A DNA stretch of 35,181 nucleotides from Sinorhizobium psoraleae. Its GTDB lineage: Bacteria; Pseudomonadota; Alphaproteobacteria; Rhizobiales; Rhizobiaceae. Under the pieces are notes generated by a model. That model saw nothing but the letters and a program-made list of their open reading frames with translations. It was not told the origin of the DNA and did not search any database. Numbering within the stretch: the stretch's first letter is position 1; the number at the start of each line of letters is the position of its first letter. The stretch lies in assembly GCF_013283645.1 (NCBI RefSeq), contig NZ_JABEKV010000013.1, positions 38,110 to 73,290 on the forward strand, written 5' to 3'. Of this stretch, positions 1-5,515 are shown piece by piece. The position numbers and the translations under genes were made by a program.

Positions 1-37
1 GCTCGCGCAGTCGATCACGTTTGGTCTCGTTGGGCAT
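1..37 (-). CDS. 5' end of an unidentified gene leaving the window
   Basis: On the minus strand an ATG at position 37 opens a frame beginning MPNETKRDRLRE, which stays open to the window edge. A purine-rich GGAAGAGG lies about 9 bases upstream and could serve as ribosome binding site. Only 12 codons are visible, too few to assign a family. The charged start and the surrounding transposon debris make a mobile-element protein plausible, but that is a guess. A second ATG at 42-40 opens another frame and is less well placed for the ribosome binding site. Confidence 0.35.
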   Translation of the reverse strand, partial: MPNETKRDRLRE

Positions 38-42
38 GGCAT

Positions 43-225
43 AACCTCTTCCTAGTGGTGTAAATCAAATTACGCCTCTATAGAGAACGTGTCAACCAAC
101 GACGCCAGGCGAAATGGGCTGTTTATGCTGCATAGACCTACAATATAGAGGCCATTATCGCTGTGAGCGTCCGTACGATGCGGCATAAGTAAATTTAGAT
201 AAGCGGTAAATTGCCTGACACGCAT
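43..225. other. gene-free spacer with a distant 8-bp inverted repeat
   Basis: No coding region is supported here. GCCTCTAT at 74-81 is matched by its reverse complement ATAGAGGC at 145-152. The arms are 63 bases apart, so this could be the trace of an element end, but no known terminal repeat is recognised. Confidence 0.3.
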
Positions 226-477
226 TCAGCCGCCATGGCTGCGTTCGATTTGCTCGATCAATGCCGCCAGGGTTGCCAGATCATCTGGACGCACAAACGA
301 CCTGCCGGCCGCTATCTCAATGAAAACATCGGGTGCAGCGACGTCCGTCCATGACGCAAGCAGCGAGCGAAGCCGCCCATCCGCGTCGTAGAACATGACG
401 CGGTCCTCGCCCCAGTTCTGCTTGCGTGTCGACAACACGAAGCGCTGGCCGCGCCACGGATGGAACGGGTGGGTGAC
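226..477 (-). pseudogene. DUF5372-like IS-associated protein, 5' end unclear
   Basis: Reading leftward from 477 the frame gives VTHPFHPWRGQRFVL, then STRKQNWGEDRV, then LRSLLASWTDV and a tail rich in Leu and Glu, ending at a TGA at 226-228. The VTHPFHPWRG opening and the WGEDRV and SWTD blocks are what I recognise from small DUF5372 proteins that accompany insertion sequences; their function is unknown. No ATG, GTG or TTG precedes the VTHPFHP block in frame; the first usable start is a GTG at 438, inside the conserved region. The gene therefore seems to have lost its natural start where it abuts the IS481 fragment. The assignment is from memory of the family. Confidence 0.5.
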
Positions 478-533
478 CTCGAACTCTATACGCGCTTGAG
501 TGTGAGTACGAACTGCAGTCCTGGACTTGAAAG

Positions 534-768
534 AACGGCCAGGTCGAGAGGATGAACCGAACCATCAAGGACGCCACCGTCAGGCGCTTCCACTACGAAA
601 GCCACGAGCAGCTGCGCCAGCATCTTGCCGACTTTGCTTACAACTTCGGCCGCAGACTGAAGACCCTGAAGGGCCTCACCCCTTACTAATTCATCTGCAA
701 GGCTTGGGCTTCAAAGCCCGAACGTTTCACCCTCGATCCGCTCCATCAAATGCCGGGACTAAACAAGC
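534..768 (+). pseudogene. IS481-type transposase, C-terminal fragment with in-frame stop
   Basis: The frame opens with NGQVERMNRTIKDATV, continues FHYESHEQLRQHLADF and YNFGRRLKTLKGLTPY, then meets a TAA where the family has Glu (PYEFICK). Beyond the stop it goes on as FICKAWASKPERF and ends HQMPGLN. This is the C-terminal end of the DDE catalytic domain of an IS481-family transposase, including the catalytic-Glu region (QVERMN). The N-terminal two thirds are missing, and about three residues are missing before YNFGRR. The fragment cannot make an active enzyme. It abuts the IS91 remnant at about 770. Confidence 0.75.
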
Positions 769-772
769 AGAT

Positions 773-1250
773 GGGATGGTGCAGCAGATTTTGCCCCCAG
801 GTGTGCAGAACGGCGAAGAAACCGATCTCGGCGCCGAGATGCCGAGTCGGCGGCGATGGTGCGCAGCGTCTCGGCGGTGGCGCGGAACAGCAGGCCGTAG
901 ACGAGCGCCTTGTTCTTGGTAGGCGATGGCGGCAATGGTCTCCGGGAGCGTGAAGACGACGTGAAAGTACTGTGTGTCGAGCAGTTCGGCGCGGCGATCC
1001 TCCAGCCATTGCGCCGGTGGCCGCATTGATCGCATGCTTCGACGGTGCCGCCGAGCGCGGCGGTCCGACACAGCTCGATCGCCGTCATGACACGGCGCTC
1101 AGCGGTCTACAGCGCACGGGCCAGCGATTGGCAGCGGGGACAATGCCTGTAGCGGCAGCTGTTGAAGGCGATGCGCGATGTGTGCTGGGCACGGTAGGCC
1201 TCACCGTAGCGACGGAATATGTCGGCCAATTCCGGCCTTGAACGGACCAT
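773..1250 (-). pseudogene. IS91-type (Y2) transposase remnant, permuted and truncated
   Basis: An ATG at 1250 starts MVRSRPELADIFRRYGEAYR, the usual beginning of IS91-family transposases, 8 bases behind the integrase stop as in intact elements. The zinc-binding N-terminal part is scrambled. The block IAFNSCRYRHCPRCQSLARA comes first, then an in-frame TAG, then ERRVMTAIELCRTAALGG and EACDQCGHRR; in intact proteins the order is reversed. After a frameshift the frame continues LEDRRAELLDTQYFHVVFTL, shifts again (NKALVYGLLFRATAETLRTI), and ends with EIGFFAVLHTWGQNLLHHP at the join to the IS481 fragment. The catalytic Tyr region is absent. It is dead. Confidence 0.85.
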
Positions 1251-1257
1251 ACGGAGC

Positions 1258-1923
1258 TCAGAAATACTCAGGCTTGGCGAGCAGCGGCGGGTGGGCGCCG
1301 GAAGCGGCATAGCTCGAAGGGGATCGAGGTGGCGCAGACCTTGTTGGTGGCAATCCGTAGATATCGGCGGTGGTCGCGAGGCTGCGGTGACCGAGCAGCA
1401 ACTGAATGGTGGGCACGTCAGCACCGGCCTCCAGGAGATGGACGGCGAAGGCGTGCCGCAAACTGTGCGGCGTCACGGTTTGGACGAGGCGGAGAGGTTG
1501 TGCGCTTTCGCGCAAATTGCCCCACCGCATCCCTGGTGATCGGCTGGCCGGCGCGATCGCCGGGGACGAGCCACGCCTTCGGCCGCCGCGTCTTCCAATA
1601 GTCGCGCAGGATCTCCAGAAGCTTGGGCGACAGCATCAAATAGCGGTCCTTCTGGCATTTGCCCTGCTCGCACGGACGACCATTCTCTGGCTGTCGATGT
1701 CAGTCGTCGTCAGATGCACTGCTTCCGAAATGCGTAGGCCGCATAGCACGTGGTCAAGATTGCGTGATGTTTAAGATCGAGGACGCAGCCGAGAAAGTGC
1801 TCACTTCATCCGGACTGAGGTCGCGCAAACAGCGACACCTGTTGCAGATACGAGAGTTGGGTATTGAGCGAAAAATTGCGCACTTGCATTTCCTCGCTCA
1901 TGCGCTGTGCGAAGTTGGGTCAT
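1258..1923 (-). pseudogene. IS91-associated tyrosine recombinase remnant
   Basis: An ATG at 1923 follows a good GAGGAG ribosome binding site. One inserted base after MTQLR breaks the frame, which resumes as RMSEEMQVRNFSLNTQLSYL. A large deletion then joins FARP to LSPDEVSTFLGCVLDLKHH. Further frameshifts separate LRISEAVHLTTTDIDSQRM, LMLSPKLLEILRDYWKTRRP and VTPHSLRHAFAVHLLEAGAD. The HSLRHAFA box and LLGHRSLATTA are the catalytic signatures of a phage-type integrase (Arg and His boxes). This integrase usually precedes the IS91 transposase, as it does here. At least three frameshifts and one internal deletion make it non-functional. Confidence 0.85.
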
Positions 1924-2363
1924 GATGAGCTCCTCTGTCCGATCCAATGGCTGCAAACAGCCGTCCCATCCTCGCAGTTGGGGCTCCTACTGAATAACGT
2001 GACCTCCTTGCCGCTCCGGCGTAGCGGAGCGGGTTAGTCCAACCATAGATTGGCAAGCCAACTCCGCATAATTATCGTCGCCGCATAGTTGCGCATGTCG
2101 CAGTGACCGATTGCGATCCACACCCACACTCTTAAATCGGGATCATTTGACCGCGGCCGGACTCTCGGATGACGCTTTGGAGCCAGTTCTCACCTTCACA
2201 CCGCCATTCGCATCCAAAATTCACATTCGTGATGACAGGAACGCAGTAGAAGTCGGTGCACAGCGTTTCCAATGGCGAAGAATTGGAATTCGCGCGTTGT
2301 TCAACTTCGTTCTGCATTGTCGGATGTTTGCCGATACCGGCCATAGTGGTATGAACTAACATA
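1924..2363. other. gene-free region with a strong hairpin upstream of the IS91 remnant
   Basis: No coding region is supported. CCGCTCCG at 2011-2018 and CGGAGCGG at 2025-2032 form a perfect 8-bp stem with a 6-base loop. It lies on the 5' side of the integrase remnant, where an IS91-type element has its terminus end, so it may be part of that end. This is inference from position only. The remainder shows nothing I recognise. Confidence 0.4.
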
Positions 2364-2375
2364 TTGTTTCAAAAC
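2364..2375 (+). promoter_or_regulatory. candidate operator TTGTTTCAAAAC, near-palindrome before sigma-54 promoter
   Basis: GTTTCAAAAC (2366-2375) is a palindrome with one mismatch. It begins 25 bases before the GG of the sigma-54 -24 element, the same offset as the perfect copy GTTTCGAAAC at 5329-5338. The TTG-TTT-CAA core also fits the TTG-N3-YRA motif seen before the other units. What binds it is unknown; the local GntR regulator is the natural candidate. Confidence 0.5.
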
Positions 2376-2386
2376 GGTTGTCTTTT

Positions 2387-2403
2387 TTGGCACGATGCAT
2401 GCA
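2387..2403 (+). promoter_or_regulatory. sigma-54 (-24/-12) promoter for the GntR gene
   Basis: TTGGCACGATGCATGCA matches 13 of the 14 informative positions of the sigma-54 consensus YTGGCACGRNNNTTGCW. The invariant GG (2389-2390) and GC (2401-2402) are at the required spacing. Transcription would begin near 2414, leaving a leader of about 180 bases before the regulator start at 2596. No enhancer-binding activator gene is present in the window. Confidence 0.7.
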
Positions 2404-2540
2404 TGGTGGTCCGCAGCGAGGAGAATCGTCGTATGATTATTCTACTCACAATGCTCTTACCGTCGTACCCGCTCGCGCTCTGCAGTACATCAACCTACCG
2501 GCGACATGTTAGGGAGCGTCCGAATACCCGGCATGAGAAA

Positions 2541-2559
2541 TTTTGTTTTACATTATACC
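2541..2559 (+). promoter_or_regulatory. possible autoregulatory site upstream of gntR 1
   Basis: TTTTGTTTTACATTATACC lies 37 bases before the regulator start and is followed by GA. A similar stretch (GTTTGTTGTAACAATTTTG followed by CCGA) lies before the paralogous regulator at 35029-35047. The resemblance is partial and needs one gap, so this is the weakest member of the motif set. Confidence 0.3.
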
Positions 2560-2595
2560 GACTAGAATGACGGTTTGGCCGAGGAGGCTGAAGGA

Positions 2596-3270
2596 ATGGA
2601 TCACGCGCCGCTGACGAAGCATCCTCGCCTCGGAGACATGGCGTATGAAGCCATCACGGCTCGACTGGTACGCGGCGCCTTCGAGCCAGGACGCAAGCTG
2701 CCCGTGCGCGCTGTGGCCGACGCGCTCGGAGTGAGCTCCACGCCGGCGCGCGACGCCTTGAATCGCCTCGCCGCGGAAGGTGCGCTCGTTTATTCTGGCC
2801 CAAAGACGGTCGTTGTCCCTCATTTGACGATGAATGCACTGGAGGAAGTGACCGCCATGCGGCTCGCTCTCGAAGGGTTGGCTGCGCAGCGTGGAGCGGA
2901 GAGGGCCCCGGCGGGTCTTGCGGATTCGCTCGAGAGCATGGAGGCGAAGATCACCAAGGCACTCGAAAGTCGGCGGTATGCTGACGTACTCTGGGCGAAT
3001 AAGGAGTTCCACTTCGCCGTCTACAGAGACTGCGGCATGCCGTATCTTCTATCGGCAATCGAGACTTTGTGGTTGCGGATCGGCCCCTCTTTTCACGAAC
3101 TCTGTCCTGAGTTCGCGGTCCAGAAATATGGCGCACACGAGGTGATTATCGAGAGCCTTCGTGAGGGCGATGTGGAAGCCGTTCGGGCAGCGTTCGAGGG
3201 CGACATCCGCGACAGTTATCGACGTCTGAAGCAGGCAATTCGCGCGCGGGTGGGACGGGCTGGAGGATAA
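2596..3270 (+). CDS. GntR-family regulator, FadR/FCD type
   Basis: This is a 224-residue DNA-binding regulator of the length usual for FadR-type GntR proteins. The N-terminal winged helix-turn-helix covers roughly residues 12-75 (YEAITARLVRG, then LPVRAVADALGVSSTPARDA, then LAAEGALV). The rest is an all-helical FCD ligand-binding domain with KEFHFAVY and AHEVIIESLREGD. I chose the ATG at 2596 because GGAGG at 2583-2587 lies 8 bases ahead and because the N-terminus then aligns with the paralogue starting at 35131; a TTG at 2575 is possible but would overlap that ribosome binding site. Such proteins usually repress catabolic operons until a small acid or amide ligand binds. It probably once sat directly before amidohydrolase 1, from which insertion sequences now separate it. 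The ligand is unknown. Confidence 0.93.
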   Translation: MDHAPLTKHPRLGDMAYEAITARLVRGAFEPGRKLPVRAVADALGVSSTPARDALNRLAAEGALVYSGPKTVVVPHLTMNALEEVTAMRLALEGLAAQRGAERAPAGLADSLESMEAKITKALESRRYADVLWANKEFHFAVYRDCGMPYLLSAIETLWLRIGPSFHELCPEFAVQKYGAHEVIIESLREGDVEAVRAAFEGDIRDSYRRLKQAIRARVGRAGG

Positions 3271-3382
3271 GTTTTCAAAAGTCTTTGCATTGGCGCTGGC
3301 TCTTCATGACGGTGTACCATTACCTGACCCGAAAATTCGTGCCATAAACGGCCCTTCTGACCTCGAATGAGCTTGTGCATAG
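3271..3382. other. short spacer between gntR 1 and the IS3 element
   Basis: No gene is supported. It does not continue the IS66 sequence found on the other side of the IS3 element, so the two flanks of that element do not belong together. Confidence 0.4.
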
Positions 3383-3414
3383 TGACCTTGCCCCGTTGAA
3401 ATAATCCATTTTGA
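3383..3414 (+). repeat. left inverted repeat of the IS3 element
   Basis: It begins TGACCTTGCCCCGTTG, continues AAATAATCCATTTTGA, and pairs with the right end with several mismatches in its inner half. Confidence 0.8.
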
Positions 3415-3446
3415 AGTAAGCTCTGGCCCATTGAGAGGACCAGGGA

Positions 3447-3713
3447 ATGAAGCGCAACCGTTTCACGGACGAACAGATTATCGGCATTCTGAAGGAGCAC
3501 GAGGCGGGCACGCCGGTGTCGGAGCTTTGCCGCAGGCACGGCGTCAGCGATGCCAGCATTTATAAATGGAAGGCCAAGTTCGGCGGCATGGACGTGTCCG
3601 AAGCTAAGCGGCTGAAGACGCTGGAGGACGAGAACACGAAGCTGAAGCGGCTTCTGGCGGATGCGATGCTCGACAATGCTGCTTTAAAAGACCTTTTGGG
3701 AAAGAAGTGGTGA
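3447..3713 (+). CDS. IS3-family transposase orfA (helix-turn-helix subunit)
   Basis: The 88-residue protein begins MKRNRFTDEQIIGILKEHEA and contains the helix-turn-helix VSELCRRHGVSDASIYKWKA (about residues 25-45), then a leucine-zipper-like coiled coil (KRLKTLEDENTKLKRLLADA). This is standard for orfA of IS407-group elements, which binds the terminal repeats. A reading-frame overlap with orfB and the slippery sequence at 3683-3689 allow a fused OrfAB transposase. Length and motifs are intact, so the element may still be mobile. Confidence 0.93.
   Translation: MKRNRFTDEQIIGILKEHEAGTPVSELCRRHGVSDASIYKWKAKFGGMDVSEAKRLKTLEDENTKLKRLLADAMLDNAALKDLLGKKW
3683..3689 (+). promoter_or_regulatory. -1 ribosomal frameshift site TTTAAAA in orfA
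   Basis: In the orfA frame the bases read T TTA AAA, the X XXY YYZ pattern for -1 slippage. After slippage the frame reads KRPFGKEVVTPAAKRRAV and runs without a stop into orfB. Programmed -1 frameshifting to make OrfAB is established for IS3 elements; its use here is inferred. Confidence 0.65.
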
Positions 3714-4636
3714 CGCCCGCAGCAAAGCGGCGAGCTGTCGCGCGTCTGATGGACCAACATCAGATGAGCGAACGGCGGGCGTGTAAAGCCATCGGCTTTT
3801 GCCGGATGACGATCCGTTACGAAACGAAACGCGACGACGATCATAGCCTTCGCGAGCGAATGAAGGCGTTGGCGCATGAACGCCGCCGCTTTGGCTATCG
3901 ACGCATTCATGTGCTGCTCAGGCGCGAGGGGCACCTTGTGAACCACAAGAGGCTCTTCCGGCTCTATCGGGAGGAGAAGCTGACGGTGCGCAAACGCGGC
4001 GGCCGCAAGCGAGCGATAGGCACGCGAGCGCCGATGCTGATCCCGATGGCAGCCAATGATCGTTGGTCGCTGGACTTCGTGTCGGATCAGCTCACCGATG
4101 GACGCAGGTTTCGGGTTCTGACGGTCGTCGACGATTGCACCAGGGAATGCCTGGCACTCGTCGCCGATACATCGCTTTCCGGCGTGCGGGTTGCCCGCGA
4201 GATTAACCGGATCATCGAGGAGCGTGGCAAGCCGAAGATGATCGTCAGCGACAATGGGAGCGAGTTCACCAGCAACGCGATCCTGCAATGGACGGATCGG
4301 ACCAAGGTGGAATGGCACTACATCGCGCCGGGCAAACCGATCCAGAACGCCTTCATCGAAAGCTTCAATGGGCGGCTGCGCGACGAGTTCCTGAATGAAA
4401 CTCTCTTCTCGTCACTGACCCATGCTCGATCAGCGTTTTCAAACTGGCGCAGCGATTACAACGATCATCGACCGCACTCTGGACTCGGCTGGCTGACACC
4501 TGCCGAGTTCGCTCAGACAATCAACCCGCGACGTGATGCGGTGCTGCGCAGCCGGAATGGCTCCGCACCGCAACCCGCCGCTACCGCCGCAAATGCAGCA
4601 ACCCAAAACCGCTGGAGCGAACTCAAAATTGGATAA
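3707..4636 (+). CDS. IS3-family transposase orfB (DDE integrase domain)
   Basis: The 309-residue frame starts at a GTG overlapping the end of orfA by 7 bases and lies in the -1 frame relative to it. Residues 40-100 carry the HTH_21-like region (RFGYRRIHVLLRREG). The rve catalytic core follows, with D123 in WSLDFVSD, D182 in SDNGSEF and E218 in FIESFNGRLRDE, giving the family D(35)E spacing. NDHRPHSGLGWLTPAEF closes the domain. All catalytic residues are present. In life it is probably made mostly as an OrfAB fusion through the slippery site upstream. Confidence 0.93.
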   Translation: MVTPAAKRRAVARLMDQHQMSERRACKAIGFCRMTIRYETKRDDDHSLRERMKALAHERRRFGYRRIHVLLRREGHLVNHKRLFRLYREEKLTVRKRGGRKRAIGTRAPMLIPMAANDRWSLDFVSDQLTDGRRFRVLTVVDDCTRECLALVADTSLSGVRVAREINRIIEERGKPKMIVSDNGSEFTSNAILQWTDRTKVEWHYIAPGKPIQNAFIESFNGRLRDEFLNETLFSSLTHARSAFSNWRSDYNDHRPHSGLGWLTPAEFAQTINPRRDAVLRSRNGSAPQPAATAANAATQNRWSELKIG

Positions 4637-4654
4637 AACTTGGGGGCAAGGTCA
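4623..4654 (-). repeat. right inverted repeat of the IS3 element
   Basis: Read on the minus strand it begins TGACCTTGCCCCCAAG and continues TTTTATCCAATTTTGA, matching the left end over the outer 12 bases and again at ATCCA-TTTTGA. Confidence 0.8.
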
Positions 4655-4660
4655 GGTTCA

Positions 4661-5012
4661 AAGGCGAGGCATCGAGCTTTCGACCTCGACGCTGGCCGAC
4701 CAGGTGGGGTATGGAACGGGCGCGCTCCTGCCGATCTTTGATCTGATCGAGACGCATGTCTTCGCGGCCGAGCGGCTTTTTGGCGATGACACCACCATCC
4801 CCATTCAGGCCAAAGACAAATGCACGACCGGGCGAATATGGACCTACGTGCGCGATGACCGGTCCTACGGCGGCGCGGCAGCGCCGGCGGCCATTTACTA
4901 TGCGTCGAGCGACCGCCGCGGCGAGCATGCGCAGAAGCACCTGACCGAGTATGGCGGCATTCTGCAGAGTGATTGTTACAATGGCTTTGAGCCGCTCAGT
5001 GTCGCCGAAAAG
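4661..5012 (+). pseudogene. IS66-family TnpC transposase, internal fragment
   Basis: The frame reads GIELSTSTLADQVG, then LIETHVFAAERLFGDDTTIP, then GRIWTYVRDDRSYGG and HLTEYGGILQSDCYNGFEPL. This is the central catalytic region of an IS66 TnpC, including the GDDT-type Asp and the YVRDDR block. The N-terminal half is missing where the IS3 element abuts. The C-terminal half is missing where the frame runs into reversed DUF6429 sequence near 5012. There is no start or stop of its own. Confidence 0.85.
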
Positions 5013-5133
5013 TCTTGTGAAGCCGATCCGTCGTTGCCCAATCGAAGCCCTTCCAGGCACAACGTTCGTTATGCAGCGTCAGCCATAGCAGCGCCAAAAC
5101 GGCATCGTCGATCTTGTCCTCATCGATCTCCAT
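4996..5133 (-). pseudogene. truncated DUF6429 family gene
   Basis: On the minus strand an ATG at 5133 starts MEIDEDKIDDAVLALLWLTL, followed by AWKGFDWATTDRLHK, the conserved opening of DUF6429 proteins. These are small proteins of unknown function often found beside transposases. Homology ends at DRLHK, and the frame then runs four residues (TFRRH region) into antisense IS66 sequence to a TGA. The C-terminal half with the SVVFTDEG-type block is gone. The join at about 5012 is a direct fusion of two unrelated IS-associated sequences. Confidence 0.75.
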
Positions 5134-5179
5134 GAACCCAGGCTACCACGCGCGGCGCGCAAAATCCTGCGGCCCTGCT

Positions 5180-5246
5180 AGGATGGATACGAATCTCATG
5201 CCGTTCATGTTAGAGGATGTGGCGCGGCTTGGTGGCACGGAGGGGA
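5180..5246 (+). other. short stretch resembling the amidohydrolase coding sequence
   Basis: GAGGATGTGGCGCGGCTTGG and the following TGGCAC (about 5217-5242) match the amidohydrolase 1 gene near 6361-6386 at 25 of 26 bases (encoding EDVARLGGT). Sporadic similarity extends upstream (ATAYGAA, TCAT). It may be what is left of another amidohydrolase copy brought in by recombination. The stretch is short, so chance or small-scale copying cannot be excluded. Confidence 0.4.
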
Positions 5247-5260
5247 CTCGTGCGCGTAGT

Positions 5261-5277
5261 CGGTCCGGCAAGGACCG
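5261..5277. repeat. inverted repeat CGGTCC-N5-GGACCG upstream of sigma-54 promoter
   Basis: A perfect 6-bp inverted repeat with a 5-base spacer lies 75-91 bases upstream of the -24 element of the amidohydrolase promoter. That is about 100-116 bases before the predicted transcription start, a normal place for an enhancer-binding-protein site. Which protein binds is unknown, and no equivalent is seen upstream of the 2387 promoter. Confidence 0.35.
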
Positions 5278-5326
5278 CGTGTCCGACGATGTCAGACATG
5301 CGACTTGCCGAGCTGCGGCGGTCACA

Positions 5327-5338
5327 TTGTTTCGAAAC
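5327..5338 (+). promoter_or_regulatory. candidate operator TTGTTTCGAAAC, perfect palindrome
   Basis: GTTTCGAAAC (5329-5338) is a perfect 10-bp palindrome. It ends 14 bases before the GG of the sigma-54 promoter, exactly as its one-mismatch copy does at 2366-2375. The fixed spacing suggests a shared regulatory protein or a duplicated promoter module. Confidence 0.55.
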
Positions 5339-5349
5339 TATTTTTTCCA

Positions 5350-5366
5350 TTGGCACGGTACGTGCA
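5350..5366 (+). promoter_or_regulatory. sigma-54 (-24/-12) promoter for amidohydrolase 1
   Basis: TTGGCACGGTACGTGCA matches 13 of 14 informative sigma-54 consensus positions, with GG at 5352-5353 and GC at 5364-5365. The start site would be near 5377, about 140 bases before the ATG at 5516. Confidence 0.7.
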
Positions 5367-5515
5367 CCGGCATCGGCAAATGCGCTGCGGACTCAGCGGA
5401 AATCATCCGCAATACGGCGCGGCAAAATGCGCGTCGCCGCCTTCAAAGCAAGTGAGGAAATCCATCCATGAAGTTTGAACGATCGCCCGGCTTCCGAAGT
5501 GGAGGCAAAAAAGGC

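Larger units (their letters stand above)
3383..4654 (+). mobile_element. IS3-family insertion sequence, IS407 group, structurally complete
   Basis: The element spans 1272 bp between imperfect inverted repeats that both begin TGACCTTGCCCC. It encodes overlapping orfA and orfB, the latter with an intact DDE triad. The left outer flank is ATAG and the right is GGTT, so the 4-bp target duplication expected for this group is missing. The right flank is the middle of an IS66 transposase whose 5' part is not on the left side. This points to a deletion or recombination at one end after insertion. Confidence 0.9.

Noticed and set aside
527..922. 131-residue plus-strand frame over the IS481 and IS91 remnants
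   Set aside because: The IS481 similarity lies in a different frame (from 534), and the 3' half is antisense to the IS91 transposase remnant.
2364..2570. 68-residue frame between the sigma-54 promoter and gntR 1
   Set aside because: It starts inside the promoter region, has no ribosome binding site, and resembles no protein I know.
3560..4318. 252-residue minus-strand frame in the IS3 element
   Set aside because: It is antisense to orfA and orfB, whose motifs are complete.
4533..5135. A single 200-residue gene spanning the IS3 right end and the IS66 fragment
   Set aside because: The frame is open by chance across the IS3 boundary; only 4661-5012 resembles TnpC and the tail is antisense DUF6429.
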